Assembly (NCBI GenBank): GCA_007121785.1
Contig: SKJX01000070.1
Coordinates: 1-64,000, forward strand
Source of the DNA: Nitriliruptoraceae bacterium
Lineage (GTDB): Bacteria; Actinomycetota; Nitriliruptoria; Nitriliruptorales; Nitriliruptoraceae
Direction: 5' to 3'
Length of the DNA stretch: 64,000 nt
Shown here piece after piece: positions 32,795-41,629 of the stretch. Every line of letters starts with the position of its first letter. Position 1 is the stretch's first letter. The translations under genes and the position numbers were made by a program. Under the pieces are notes generated by a model. That model ran no database searches and was not told where the DNA came from. It saw nothing but the letters and a program-made list of their open reading frames with translations.

Positions 32795-33850
32795 GTGGTG
32801 ACGTCGCTGCCGGGACTCGGCCTCGCCCTGCCCGCCGAGGGCACGAGCCTGTCCGCCTCGCTGCGGCTCGCGCGGCTGGCTGACGAGCTCGGCTACGGTG
32901 CGATCTCCGTGGCCGAGCGCAACGACTGGGAGTTGTTCGCCAGCGCTGCAGCTCTGGCACAGGTCACCCAGCGCGCCCGGATCGTGACGGCGATCGCCTC
33001 GGTCTACACCCGGCCGCCCGCGCTGCTGGCTATGGGTGCCGCGACCGTCCAGGACCTGGCGGCAGGTCGGTTCGTGCTGGGGCTGGGCAGCTCCTCGGAG
33101 CCGATCACCCGTCGGTGGATGGGCCTGGCGTTCGACCGTCCCTACACGCGGCTGGCCGAGACGCTGGCGGTGGTGCCACGCATCCTGGCCGGGGAGCGGA
33201 CCGACGAGGACGGGCAGACGCTGTCGACCCACGGCTTCCGACTCGGCATCCCCACCGTGGGGCACGTCCCGATCCACCTGGCAAGCCTCGGACCGCGGAC
33301 GGCGGAGCTCGCCGGGCGCTCGGCCGACGGGGCGATCCTCAACATGGTGTGCCCGGACGGGGCCGGTGCAGCGGCGCGCCGGATCCGGCTCGCTGCCGAG
33401 GCGGCGGGCCGTGAGGCCGCCCCGGAGGTGAGCCTCACGGTGCCGCTGGTCCTGACCGGGGCCGGACGGTCGCATGAGGCCGGGCGTCGCCTGCTGGCCG
33501 GCCTGGCCGCCAGCTACGCGCAGGTCGAGGTCTACCGCCGTCACCTGCACCGGCTGGGGATCGGACCGACGGCCGACCGGGTCGCCCGTCGGTGGCGTTC
33601 CGGTGACCGGACGGGAGCCGTCGCGGCGGTCGATGATCACCTGCTGGCCGCTGCCGGGGCAGTCGGTACGATCGAGGATTGCGCCGCCCGACTCGCCGCG
33701 TATCTCGACGCTGGGCTCGATCGCGTCAACGCCTACCTCATCCCCGCGCCCGACGACGGTGGCGAGCCGAACGACGGGCTGGCCGGTGCGGTGTCCGACC
33801 TGCACGCGGCCGTCGCGGGGCTGATGGACCGACGCGGTCACCGTCGGTGA
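32795..33850 (+). CDS. LLM-class (F420-type) oxidoreductase
   Basis: A 351-residue luciferase-like TIM barrel, of the type similar to methylenetetrahydromethanopterin reductase: LARLADELGYGAISVAERNDWELFASAAALAQVTQRARIVTAIASVYTRPP near 28-78, then LAAGRFVLGLGSSSEPITRRWMGL near 88-111 and VPIHLASLGPRTAELAGRSADG near 158. A likely flavin/F420 hydride-transfer enzyme with unknown substrate. Start is GTG 32795 or the next-but-one codon GTG 32798, after GGGGGCG. Third gene of the phosphatase operon; a hairpin follows its stop. Confidence 0.88.
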   Translation: MVTSLPGLGLALPAEGTSLSASLRLARLADELGYGAISVAERNDWELFASAAALAQVTQRARIVTAIASVYTRPPALLAMGAATVQDLAAGRFVLGLGSSSEPITRRWMGLAFDRPYTRLAETLAVVPRILAGERTDEDGQTLSTHGFRLGIPTVGHVPIHLASLGPRTAELAGRSADGAILNMVCPDGAGAAARRIRLAAEAAGREAAPEVSLTVPLVLTGAGRSHEAGRRLLAGLAASYAQVEVYRRHLHRLGIGPTADRVARRWRSGDRTGAVAAVDDHLLAAAGAVGTIEDCAARLAAYLDAGLDRVNAYLIPAPDDGGEPNDGLAGAVSDLHAAVAGLMDRRGHRR

Positions 33851-33873
33851 CACCGGCCCGGTCGGCGCCGGTG
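33851..33873. terminator. Hairpin between convergent genes, candidate bidirectional terminator
   Basis: CACCGGC (33851-33857) pairs with GCCGGTG (33867-33873) over a 9-base loop, starting directly after the LLM stop codon and 26 bases before the end of the convergent UroD-like gene. No T-run on either side. Confidence 0.4.
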
Positions 33874-33899
33874 TGCGGGACGGTCCGCGACCGGTGCCC

Positions 33900-34586
33900 T
33901 CAGGTCGCCTGGAGGCGCTGGCCGAGCCCAGCGAGCGCCTCGGCGGGGTGCTCGGTGGGTACCTCACCTGCGAACGACCAGAAAAACCCGTGGCGTCGGA
34001 CGGGCGCGGGCAAGCTCTGGTCACCGAGGTGGTGCTTGTTGAGGCCCCCGCCGACGACCCCGGACTCCACACCCTCGGGCTCGGAGAGGATCGCCCCTGC
34101 CAGCCCCGCCGCTTCGATGGTCGAGACGACCTCGGCGGGTTCGGTCGGGTCGGGAGGCAGATAGACCACGGGAACGCGGTAGAAGCGGCAGGCGTTGCCG
34201 AGGCTGCGCAGGCGGGCCGGCTCCGCTGCCTCGTCGGGAGCCACGATCAGCACGTCCACCTCGCTCTCGCAGAAGGCTCGAGCCAGTGCGATGTCGACCG
34301 AGCAGACGACGCCCGCGGCCGCGCGTCCGCCCAGCAGTGGTCTGACCCGGCGCAGCACCTCCAGCCCGGTGTCACCCGGCGCCCCGAGTCCGACGGTGAC
34401 CGCGTCGGCGTGCAGCGCCGTGGCGGTCTCGACCAGCGCACGTGCCTGCCGCTGCGGGTCGGAGTCGTAGAGCGGGCCGGGCAACTGGCCGAGGTGGGCG
34501 ACGATCGATCCGAGCACCGGGATGTAGGGCGGGCGGGCCGGCTCTCCGCCGTGTAGCGCGGTCTTGACCAGATCCGCACTCTGCAT
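33900..34586 (-). CDS. Uroporphyrinogen-decarboxylase-like protein, short
   Basis: A 228-residue protein resembling the UroD/MtaA/CmuA barrel family: LVKTALHGGEPARPPYIPVLGSIVAHLGQLP at the N-terminus is the family's opening strand with its Arg-Pro-Pro pattern, and ALHADAVTVGLGAPGDTGLEVLRRVRP follows near residue 60. Typical family members have about 340 residues, so this one lacks roughly the last third, including the usual C-terminal His/Cys metal region. It may be a minimal relative or a degenerate gene. GGAGG lies eight bases before the ATG at 34586. It is divergent to the ketone-carboxylase operon and convergent with the LLM gene. Heme synthesis is not a likely role here. Confidence 0.7.
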   Translation of the reverse strand: MQSADLVKTALHGGEPARPPYIPVLGSIVAHLGQLPGPLYDSDPQRQARALVETATALHADAVTVGLGAPGDTGLEVLRRVRPLLGGRAAAGVVCSVDIALARAFCESEVDVLIVAPDEAAEPARLRSLGNACRFYRVPVVYLPPDPTEPAEVVSTIEAAGLAGAILSEPEGVESGVVGGGLNKHHLGDQSLPAPVRRHGFFWSFAGEVPTEHPAEALAGLGQRLQAT

Positions 34587-34708
34587 GGGCCGTCCTCCGC
34601 TCGAGTCGCTCCCGCGCCGGCGTACGAGGATGCCGCAAGCCGGCCTCATCGGATGCGGCAACGCTGCAGCGACTGCTCCCTGCCGGATCCAGGTCGAGAA
34701 TATCGAGT

Positions 34709-34726
34709 CTAACTGTGGACGTAAAG
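34709..34726. promoter_or_regulatory. Putative operator, ACGT-centred motif
   Basis: CTAACTGTGGACGTAAAG shares the GTxxACGTAAA half of the best copy at 15296-15313. It lies 123 bases before the UroD-like start and 254 before the carboxylase start. The other half is poorly conserved. Confidence 0.35.
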
Positions 34727-34760
34727 GTTCAGGTGCTGCTAGCGTGCCGCCCGGTCGTAC

Positions 34761-34843
34761 TGGGAGACGTTGGGAGACGTCGCGGCCGGGAGACCACAGG
34801 TCACAGAAGTGGCAGGGAATCCGGAAAGGGGCAGGGAATCCGG
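34761..34843. repeat. Two pairs of short direct repeats
   Basis: TGGGAGACGT occurs twice in tandem (34761-34770 and 34771-34780). GGCAGGGAATCCGG occurs at 34811-34824 and 34830-34843, a 19-base period. Both pairs are non-coding and lie between the ACGT motif and the carboxylase start. Confidence 0.7.
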
Positions 34844-34979
34844 TGCTGTACCTGCACGTGGGAGGCCACGCTACGTCGGCGGAGGTACGCCGACGGCGGG
34901 TGGTGCCCGCGGGGCGGTGCCGTGACCGGACGTCCCCTGTCGTCGACAGGTGTGCCAGGCAGGCACGGAGGAGGACGCG

Positions 34980-36899
34980 GTGAGCGTCATCGGGAGCATC
35001 GATACGGGCGGCACATTCACGGACGGGCACTTCACCCGCGAGGGTCGCTCGGTCCGCGTCAAGGTGGAGACGACCCCGCACGACTTCACCGAGTGCTTCC
35101 TCGACTGCGTCGAGGCTGCCGCCGCGGAGCTTGGGTTCAACAGCCTCCAGGCGATGCTGCTCGAGACGGAGATCCTACGGTTCGCCTCGACCATCGCGAC
35201 CAACGCGATGATCGAGCACAAGGGACCGACGATCGGGGTGGCCGTCTCGCCCGGCCACGAGGACGACCTCTACGCTGACGGGCAGCGGCTCTACGAGCTG
35301 GGCCTGGTCGAGCGCGAACTGGTCACCTCGCTGGCCGAGCCGGGGGACGAGCAGTCGGTCCGCTCGTCGCTGCGTGGCCTGCTCGAGGGCGGCGCGCGGG
35401 TGCTCGTGGTCAGCCTGGCTGGCGGTGACCGCGAGCCCGACACCGAGTTCGGGGTCAAGCGCATCTACGAACGTGCCTATCCGCGCCACTACCTGGGTGC
35501 GGTGCCCTGCCTGCCTGCGACCGAGGTCAGTCTCCGCGAGGACGACGGGCGGCGGACGAACACCGCCGTGGTCAACGCCTATCTGCACCCCGAACTGGTG
35601 CGGGCGCTGTACAAGGCCGACGAGGACGTGCGCTCCCGTGGGTTGCGGCAGCCGCTGCTGATCGTCCACGGTTCGGGTGGGGTGGCGCGGGTGGCCAAGA
35701 CCCGTGCCATCGAGCAGTACAACTGTGGTCCGGCCGGTGGGGTGCACGGCGCCGCCATCATGGCCGAGCGCTACGAGCTCCCGCTGGCCCTGACCATCGA
35801 CATGGGCGGCACGTCGACCGACTACTCGGTCGTGAGGGATCATCAGGTGCCGTTCGACCTGGATCCGCACATCGAAGGTGTGCCGGTCTGGACGCCGCTG
35901 GTCCGGGTCGGTGCCTTCGGCTGCGGGGGCAGTTCGGTGATCAGCGGACGTCGCGACGGGTTCCAGGTCGGCCCCCAGTCGATGGGTGCCGCCCCCGGAC
36001 CGGCCTGCTACGGGCTCGGAGGTACCCAGCCGACGCCCACCGATGCACACGTGGTGCTCGGCACCCTCGACCCCGACAACTACCTCGGCGGGCGGCGCCG
36101 GCTCGATCCCGAACGCGCCCGCAACGCCCTCTCCGGCTTGGGAGACGGATCCGCAGAGGAGATCGCCTGGGAGGTGCACCGGGCCGTGGTCGACTGGGCA
36201 GCCTCCCATCTGCGCTCGGAGCTCCAAAGTGGTGAGGTGAGCCCCGATCAGGCGGCGTTGTTCGCCTTCGGAGGTGCCGGCGGGCTGTTCGGCGCCGATG
36301 TCGCCGCCGCGCTCGGGATCTCCAGGGTCTACGCCTTCGCGGAGTCCGCGGTGTTCTCGGCCTTCGGGGTGTCGACGATGGACGTCACACACATCTACGA
36401 CGTGGCGCTGGCCGACGGTGACCTGGACGCGATCGTCGCCGAGCTCGAGCGGCTCGAGCAGCGCGCCAGGCTCGACATGGCCGGGGAGGGCCTCGAGGGC
36501 CGTGAGATCATCTACCGCCTCGAAGCGGAGCTCGACGACGATCACGCCGAGCTGGATGCGGAGCCGTCCAACTGGCGCGCTGCGGTCGACAAGGTGCTCG
36601 ACCTCGAGCCTGGGTGGCTGCGCCTGCGCGCCTCGGTCCCGGTCGCCCGACCCCGGCTCGATCCCGAGCCAGAGGGCGACGTGGATCCCTCCGCCGCGCA
36701 GCGGGGCCATCGCGAGGTCTTCCTCGGTGGACGGCCGGGGCAGGCCGCGGTCTTCGACCGCGAGCTCCTGCGGCCCGGCATGGACGTCGAGGGTCCGGCG
36801 GTCATCGAAGCGCAGGACACCAGCACGTTGGTGCCGCAGGGATTCCGGTTGCACGTCGACGGCTACCACGCCGGCATCATCACCCCCCACGGAGGCTGA
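34980..36899 (+). CDS. Hydantoinase/oxoprolinase-type subunit A, ketone carboxylase-like (ApcA-like)
   Basis: A 639-residue HyuA-family protein of the ASKHA ATPase fold. The N-terminal phosphate-binding motif is IDTGGTFTD at about 7-15, the second is TIDMGGTSTDYSVV near 271, and GCGGSSVISGRRDGFQVGPQSMGAAPGPACYG follows near 316. It binds ATP and, in acetophenone carboxylase, activates bicarbonate or the ketone enol by phosphorylation. With the next three genes it reproduces the Apc order HyuA, small zinc protein, HyuA, HyuB. Acetone carboxylase and hydantoinase are alternatives but have a different gene order. GTG 34980 follows GGAGGAGGACGC. Confidence 0.9.
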   Translation: MSVIGSIDTGGTFTDGHFTREGRSVRVKVETTPHDFTECFLDCVEAAAAELGFNSLQAMLLETEILRFASTIATNAMIEHKGPTIGVAVSPGHEDDLYADGQRLYELGLVERELVTSLAEPGDEQSVRSSLRGLLEGGARVLVVSLAGGDREPDTEFGVKRIYERAYPRHYLGAVPCLPATEVSLREDDGRRTNTAVVNAYLHPELVRALYKADEDVRSRGLRQPLLIVHGSGGVARVAKTRAIEQYNCGPAGGVHGAAIMAERYELPLALTIDMGGTSTDYSVVRDHQVPFDLDPHIEGVPVWTPLVRVGAFGCGGSSVISGRRDGFQVGPQSMGAAPGPACYGLGGTQPTPTDAHVVLGTLDPDNYLGGRRRLDPERARNALSGLGDGSAEEIAWEVHRAVVDWAASHLRSELQSGEVSPDQAALFAFGGAGGLFGADVAAALGISRVYAFAESAVFSAFGVSTMDVTHIYDVALADGDLDAIVAELERLEQRARLDMAGEGLEGREIIYRLEAELDDDHAELDAEPSNWRAAVDKVLDLEPGWLRLRASVPVARPRLDPEPEGDVDPSAAQRGHREVFLGGRPGQAAVFDRELLRPGMDVEGPAVIEAQDTSTLVPQGFRLHVDGYHAGIITPHGG

Positions 36900-36901
36900 G
36901 C

Positions 36902-37243
36902 ATGTCACGGGTCCACATCACCGAGTACCTGGACATCGACACCGACCGCGAGTTGTGGTTGTGCAACCGATGCGGCCAGGAGTTGATCGGTGCGCGCGAG
37001 AACTACAAGCGCGGGTGCGTCGTCTACGAACGCGACCCGGACGAGATCATGCCGCCGATCTACCCGCCGGAGAAGACGGAGTTCTACCTCGGCGTGTCCC
37101 CGGGCTACGGCGTGTTCGTCGAGTTCTACTGCCCGGGTTGCGGGATCATGATCGAGAACGAGTTGCTGCCGGAAGGATACCCGCCCACGCACGATCTCGA
37201 GCTCGACATCGACGCACTCAAGGCGAAGGCGGAGCAGGCATGA
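36902..37243 (+). CDS. Small zinc-binding carboxylase subunit (ApcB / acetone-carboxylase-gamma-like)
   Basis: A 113-residue hydrophilic protein with two Cys pairs: Leu-Cys-Asn-Arg-Cys-Gly near residues 19-23 and Tyr-Cys-Pro-Gly-Cys-Gly near 77-81, with one more Cys near 38. This four-cysteine layout fits a structural zinc site, as in the 15-kDa subunit of acetophenone carboxylase and the gamma subunit of acetone carboxylase. The start at ATG 36902 comes three bases after the previous stop, with GGAGG overlapping the end of the previous gene; its own stop overlaps the next ATG (ATGA). Confidence 0.85.
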   Translation: MSRVHITEYLDIDTDRELWLCNRCGQELIGARENYKRGCVVYERDPDEIMPPIYPPEKTEFYLGVSPGYGVFVEFYCPGCGIMIENELLPEGYPPTHDLELDIDALKAKAEQA

Positions 37244-39444
37244 ACGAGCACCCGGTGACCGGAGACGGCGATGACGTCCAAGCGGGCGACGGGCACCTGA
37301 CCAACACGATCAACGTCGACATCGGTGGGACCTTCACCGACTGCTTCGTCAGCTACGAGGGCAGGCAGGCGTCGGGGAAGCAGGCGACCACCCGCTACCG
37401 GCTGACCCACGGCTTCAACGCGGCCATCGAGGAGGCCGCTGGCAAGCTCGGGGTCGGCGCTGACGAGTTGCTGCACGAGACCGACCTGGTGCGCTACGCG
37501 ACCACGTTGGCGATGAACGCGCTGATCGAGCGCAAGGGCCCGAAGCTCGGGTTGATCACCACGGCCGGCTACGAAGACACCGTCTTCATCGGCCGGGGCG
37601 CGCAGTGGCACGACGGCCAGCCGATGGAGCGCAAGCGCGAGATCGCACGCGGACGTCGACCGACGCCACTGATCCCTCGGGAGATGATCGTCGGGGTACG
37701 TGAGCGCATCGGCACCGACGGCGACGTGATCGTCCCCCTATGGGAGGACGACGTCCGCGAGGGTCTCCACCGGCTGGTGGATCAGGGAGCTCAAGGCTTC
37801 ATCGTCGCGCTCAACTTCGGGCACGTGAACCCCAAGCACGAGGAGATCGTGCGCGACATCATCCGGGAGGAGTTCCCCGACATCTTCCTCGGGGCCCAAC
37901 CGGTGCTGTTGTCCAGCGAGGTTGCGCCGCGCCGCAACGAGTACCAGCGCAGCATGACGGCGATCCTCTCGGCGTACCTGCACCGGACCTTCGCCGAGGA
38001 ACTGACCGAGCTCTCCGCCGTGCTGCGCGAGCGCGGTTACGGCCACTCGCTGTTCCTCGCGAACAATGCCGGAGGGGTCAACCCGCTCGAGCGCACCACC
38101 GCGGTCCAGACCTACAACGCGGGGCCGGTTGGCGCGGTGATCGGCGGCGAGCACGTCTTGCGTCAGTACGGCTTCCCCAACGCGATCATGACCGACATGG
38201 GGGGGACCTCGTTCGACATCTCCACGGTCGTCGACGTCGGCAGTGACGACGAGGGCGGCCATCACTTCTACGCGCAGATGCCCATGATCGACCGGTTCCG
38301 TGTGTCGATCTCGATGATCGAGACCCGCTCGATCGGTGCCGGCGGCGGGTCCATCGCCCGCTACAACGATCTGCTCGACATCCTGGAGGTCGGCCCCGAG
38401 TCGGCCGGTTCCAACCCGGGCCCCGCTTGCTTCGACCAGGGGGGTGACGAGCCGACCGTGACCGACGCCGACGTCGTGCTCGGCTACGTCAACCCCGACT
38501 ACTTCCTCGGGGGACAGATCCCGCTCAACGCCGAGGCGGCACACGACGCGGTGCGGCGCCACCTCGCCGAGCCCCTCGAGGTCTCGGTCGAGGAGGCCGC
38601 CTACCAGGTCCGACGGATCGTGGACGGGCAGATGGGCAACGAGATCTACAAGGAGACCAACCTCAAGGGGTTCGATCCACGTGAGTTCCGGCTGTTCGCG
38701 CTCGGCGGCGCTGGCCCCACCCACGCTTGCGGCTACGGAGCGCACGTGGAGACACCGGAGATCTACTCCTTCCCGTTCGCGTCGGTGTTCTCGGCCTACG
38801 GGATCGCCAACTCCGACTTCCGACGGGCCTACGAACAGTCGGTCAAGGTGATGCTCTACTCGCCTTCGGAGAAGGAGTGGCTCTGGGACCCTGACGAGTT
38901 CAACGACGTGGTCCGGGGCCTGCAGGAGGAGGCGCTGCGCGACGCCGAGGATCTGGGCGCGGGTCGGGTCCAGTTCTCCCTAGAGCTCGAGATGCGCTAC
39001 GGGTTGCAACCGCACCACACCCGCATCCTCTCGCCGCGGCTGTTCGTCGAGTCCGACGAGGACTGCGAGGAGATCTACCGCGCATTCGCGCGCGAGTACG
39101 AGCGCATCTTCTCCAAGGCGGCCACCTACCTCAAGGGCGGCGTGGAGATCCTCTCGTTCATCCTGTGGTCGGTGATCCCGACCCAGCGCATCCCGCTGCC
39201 TACCTTCGACCTCAGCGGCCCCGAACCCGACGACGCGCTCAAGGGACGGCGCCCGACCTTCTGGGGGTCGACCAAGGGGTGGGTCGAGTCGTCCGTGTAC
39301 GACCTGAGTCAGCTGAAGCCGGGCAACCGCATCGAGGGCCCGGCGGTCGTGGAAGCACCGGACACCACGGTGCTCGTCGACCCCAGCTGGAGCCTGCGGA
39401 TCGACCAGCACGCCAACTCGGTCATGGAGCGGGTGGAGACGTAG
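37240..39444 (+). CDS. Hydantoinase/oxoprolinase-type subunit A, second copy (ApcC-like)
   Basis: A 734-residue second HyuA-type ATPase. Phosphate motif VDIGGTFTDCFV at about 24-35, second ATP motif IMTDMGGTSFDIST near 317, followed by SIGAGGGSIARYNDLLDILEVGPESAGSNPGPACF near 364-398. Its C-terminal half is longer than that of the 34980 paralog, matching the larger 87-kDa subunit of acetophenone carboxylase against the 70-kDa one. ATG 37240 overlaps the preceding stop; long upstream extensions of the frame are shadows of the first subunit gene. Both subunits should sit in one complex with the HyuB-type product of the next gene. Confidence 0.9.
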   Translation: MNEHPVTGDGDDVQAGDGHLTNTINVDIGGTFTDCFVSYEGRQASGKQATTRYRLTHGFNAAIEEAAGKLGVGADELLHETDLVRYATTLAMNALIERKGPKLGLITTAGYEDTVFIGRGAQWHDGQPMERKREIARGRRPTPLIPREMIVGVRERIGTDGDVIVPLWEDDVREGLHRLVDQGAQGFIVALNFGHVNPKHEEIVRDIIREEFPDIFLGAQPVLLSSEVAPRRNEYQRSMTAILSAYLHRTFAEELTELSAVLRERGYGHSLFLANNAGGVNPLERTTAVQTYNAGPVGAVIGGEHVLRQYGFPNAIMTDMGGTSFDISTVVDVGSDDEGGHHFYAQMPMIDRFRVSISMIETRSIGAGGGSIARYNDLLDILEVGPESAGSNPGPACFDQGGDEPTVTDADVVLGYVNPDYFLGGQIPLNAEAAHDAVRRHLAEPLEVSVEEAAYQVRRIVDGQMGNEIYKETNLKGFDPREFRLFALGGAGPTHACGYGAHVETPEIYSFPFASVFSAYGIANSDFRRAYEQSVKVMLYSPSEKEWLWDPDEFNDVVRGLQEEALRDAEDLGAGRVQFSLELEMRYGLQPHHTRILSPRLFVESDEDCEEIYRAFAREYERIFSKAATYLKGGVEILSFILWSVIPTQRIPLPTFDLSGPEPDDALKGRRPTFWGSTKGWVESSVYDLSQLKPGNRIEGPAVVEAPDTTVLVDPSWSLRIDQHANSVMERVET

Positions 39445-39472
39445 ATCTGGGCCGGCGGCCCAAGGAGCAGAC

Positions 39473-41614
39473 ATGGAACGTGACGACCGCGACCGCGAGA
39501 TCCTCACCCGCTGGCGTCCAGAGCCACCGACGGAGCGCGAGCGACGGGCCCTCGAGGAGGTCGACTACGGCGACTTCGAGATCTACCGCAACAAGCTGGA
39601 GTTGGTGTGCTGGGAGGCCTACCAGACCTTCCAGCGCATGGGGGTGTCCCCGATGATCGAGGCTGGCGATGCCGCGGTGGGAATCTACACCCGGCTCGGT
39701 GACCTCGCGGTCGGGATCATGGGGACCCAGCTGCACCTGATCAACGCCTCGATCGGGCTGAAGTGGACGATGCGTCACTTCTACGACGAGGAATCGGTCG
39801 GCATCCGCGAAGGGGACATGTTCTACGTCAACGATGCGCTGTACGGCGGGATCCACAACAGCGACCAGATCCTCTACATGCCGTTCTTCGTCGACGGTGA
39901 GTTGATCGCCTGGGTGGCAGCAGCCTCCCATGAGGTGGAGACCGGCGCGATGGAGCCCGGTGGCAACCCACCGAGCGCGGAGAGCCGCTACGACGAGGGG
40001 CTGATCCTTTCACCGATCCGCATCGGGGAGAACTACACCTTGCGAGCGGATCTGATGGAGATGATGGAGAACCGCATCCGCGACCCCCGGATGCAGACGT
40101 TGGACGTCAAGGCGCGCGTCGCGGCGTGCTCGATCCTCGAGCGCCGCCTCCACGAGGTCGTCGAAAAGAAGGGCACCGAGTTCGTCATCGGTTCGATGCG
40201 TCGGATGATCGACGAGGGCAACGATGCGGCACGCAAGAAGCTGGCCGCCATGAACGATGGCATCTACCGCTCGACCGGGTTCCTCGACAACGCCGGCTCA
40301 GAGCGCTACGGGTTGATCCAGTGCATGGTGGAGGTGGAGAAGCGCGGTGACGAGGCGCACCTGCGCTTCTACGGCAGTCCTCGTGTCAAGGACGGCAACT
40401 TCAACATGTACCCGCACATGATGGTCGCGATGTTCGCGTGTTACATGTACCAGTTCCTGTTCTGGGAGCTGCCTGCGACCACCGGCTACTACACGCCGTT
40501 CTCGTTCGAGTTCCAGAAGGACTCGTTCTTCGACGCCGACGAGGAGGACGCGACCTCCCTGGGGGTGGCCACGACGGGGCAGGTCATCTCGCTCGTACAC
40601 GAGGCGTTCGAGAAGATGAAGTTCGGCTCGCCCTACCACGACCATGTCATGGCTCCGTGGCCTGGCACATCGTCGACCACCGCCTTCGCGGGCCTGAGCA
40701 CCGAGGGTGTCGAGTTCGGAGCCTGGGACCAGGGTCAGCCCAACGGCATCGGGCAGGGCGCACGCTGGGACTACGACGGGCTCGACACGGCCGGGTTCGT
40801 GTGGTGCGCGATCGGCGAGTACCTCGATGTCGAGCAGATCGAGGAGAACTACCCGGTCGCCGCCATCTTCCGATCGCGCTTCTGGCGTGACGGACCGGGG
40901 ATGGGCAAGTTCCGCGGGGGCCGATCGATGACCGGGCTCTACCAGGTGCGCGGGACCCCGATGCTCTATGCGGTGGTGATGGGAGGCTTCTCCGGCCGGC
41001 CGATGGCGCCGGGGCTGTTCGGCGGCTACCCGGGCCGACCACTGGCCGGCGCGCTCATCCGCGACAACAACCTCGACGAGTTGATCGAGCAGGGGCGGGT
41101 CCCGACCGACATCTACGAAGCCGTCGAGCGGCTCGAGGGCGACTGGCAGTTCACCCACAGCAACTGGGGTGAGGAGAAGATCTACCACCATGACTGCTGG
41201 ATCGGCACGGCCCCGAGCGGTCCGGGGTACGGCGACGTCCTCGAACGTGACCCCGACCTGGTGATGAAGGACCTGCGCGAGGATGCGCTCAGCCACCGCT
41301 TCGCGCGCGACATCTACCAGGTGGTCTACGACGAGGAGACCCTGCTGTTCGACGCCGAGGCCACGGAACTCAAGCGCAAGGAAGAACGCGAGAACCGCAT
41401 CGCCCGTGCGACGGCCTACGACGACTGGCAGCCGGGGTGGGCCAAGAAGCGTCCACCCGAACGGGTGCTTCAGGAGTACGGATTCTGGCCGCACGGCTCG
41501 GCGGGACGGATGATGCTGTCGGTGGAGCCGGTCTCCGAGGACTACCTGCCAGTGGAGGTGCGGGACGGCCTCCGACCTCCGGCGGCCGGCATCATCCGCT
41601 CGCGCGATCTCTAG
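39473..41614 (+). CDS. Hydantoinase/oxoprolinase-type subunit B, ketone carboxylase-like (ApcD-like)
   Basis: A 713-residue HyuB-family protein. The core reads FYVNDALYGGIHNSDQILYMPFFVDGELIAWVAAASHEVETGAMEPGG near 117-165, followed by the acidic substrate-site region and the later block GGRSMTGLYQVRG near 482. In acetophenone carboxylase this subunit carries the carboxylation site that joins the activated ketone and carboxyphosphate. Many tyrosines and tryptophans are seen but not assigned. Start ATG 39473 with AAGGAGC upstream, 28 bases after the second HyuA gene. Confidence 0.9.
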   Translation: MERDDRDREILTRWRPEPPTERERRALEEVDYGDFEIYRNKLELVCWEAYQTFQRMGVSPMIEAGDAAVGIYTRLGDLAVGIMGTQLHLINASIGLKWTMRHFYDEESVGIREGDMFYVNDALYGGIHNSDQILYMPFFVDGELIAWVAAASHEVETGAMEPGGNPPSAESRYDEGLILSPIRIGENYTLRADLMEMMENRIRDPRMQTLDVKARVAACSILERRLHEVVEKKGTEFVIGSMRRMIDEGNDAARKKLAAMNDGIYRSTGFLDNAGSERYGLIQCMVEVEKRGDEAHLRFYGSPRVKDGNFNMYPHMMVAMFACYMYQFLFWELPATTGYYTPFSFEFQKDSFFDADEEDATSLGVATTGQVISLVHEAFEKMKFGSPYHDHVMAPWPGTSSTTAFAGLSTEGVEFGAWDQGQPNGIGQGARWDYDGLDTAGFVWCAIGEYLDVEQIEENYPVAAIFRSRFWRDGPGMGKFRGGRSMTGLYQVRGTPMLYAVVMGGFSGRPMAPGLFGGYPGRPLAGALIRDNNLDELIEQGRVPTDIYEAVERLEGDWQFTHSNWGEEKIYHHDCWIGTAPSGPGYGDVLERDPDLVMKDLREDALSHRFARDIYQVVYDEETLLFDAEATELKRKEERENRIARATAYDDWQPGWAKKRPPERVLQEYGFWPHGSAGRMMLSVEPVSEDYLPVEVRDGLRPPAAGIIRSRDL

Positions 41615-41629
41615 ACGGAAGGTACCCAG

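Larger units (their letters stand above)
34587..34979. other. Intergenic control region of the ketone-carboxylase operon
   Basis: A 393-base gap between divergent genes. It has an AT-rich patch at about 34690-34730 with an ACGT-type motif (34709-34726), two short direct-repeat pairs at 34761-34843, and the ribosome site GGAGGAGG at 34967-34974. Open frames in it are short and unlike known proteins. It is the likely promoter region for both the UroD-like gene and the carboxylase operon. Confidence 0.6.

Noticed and set aside
33900-34586. Heme biosynthesis gene hemE.
   Set aside because: The protein is only 228 residues, lacks the C-terminal third, and sits alone among catabolic genes.
36274-37239. 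A possible N-terminal extension of the second HyuA-type subunit to over 1000 residues.
   Set aside because: The extension is a frame-shifted shadow of the first HyuA and zinc-protein genes; family length and the ATGA overlap support the start at 37240.
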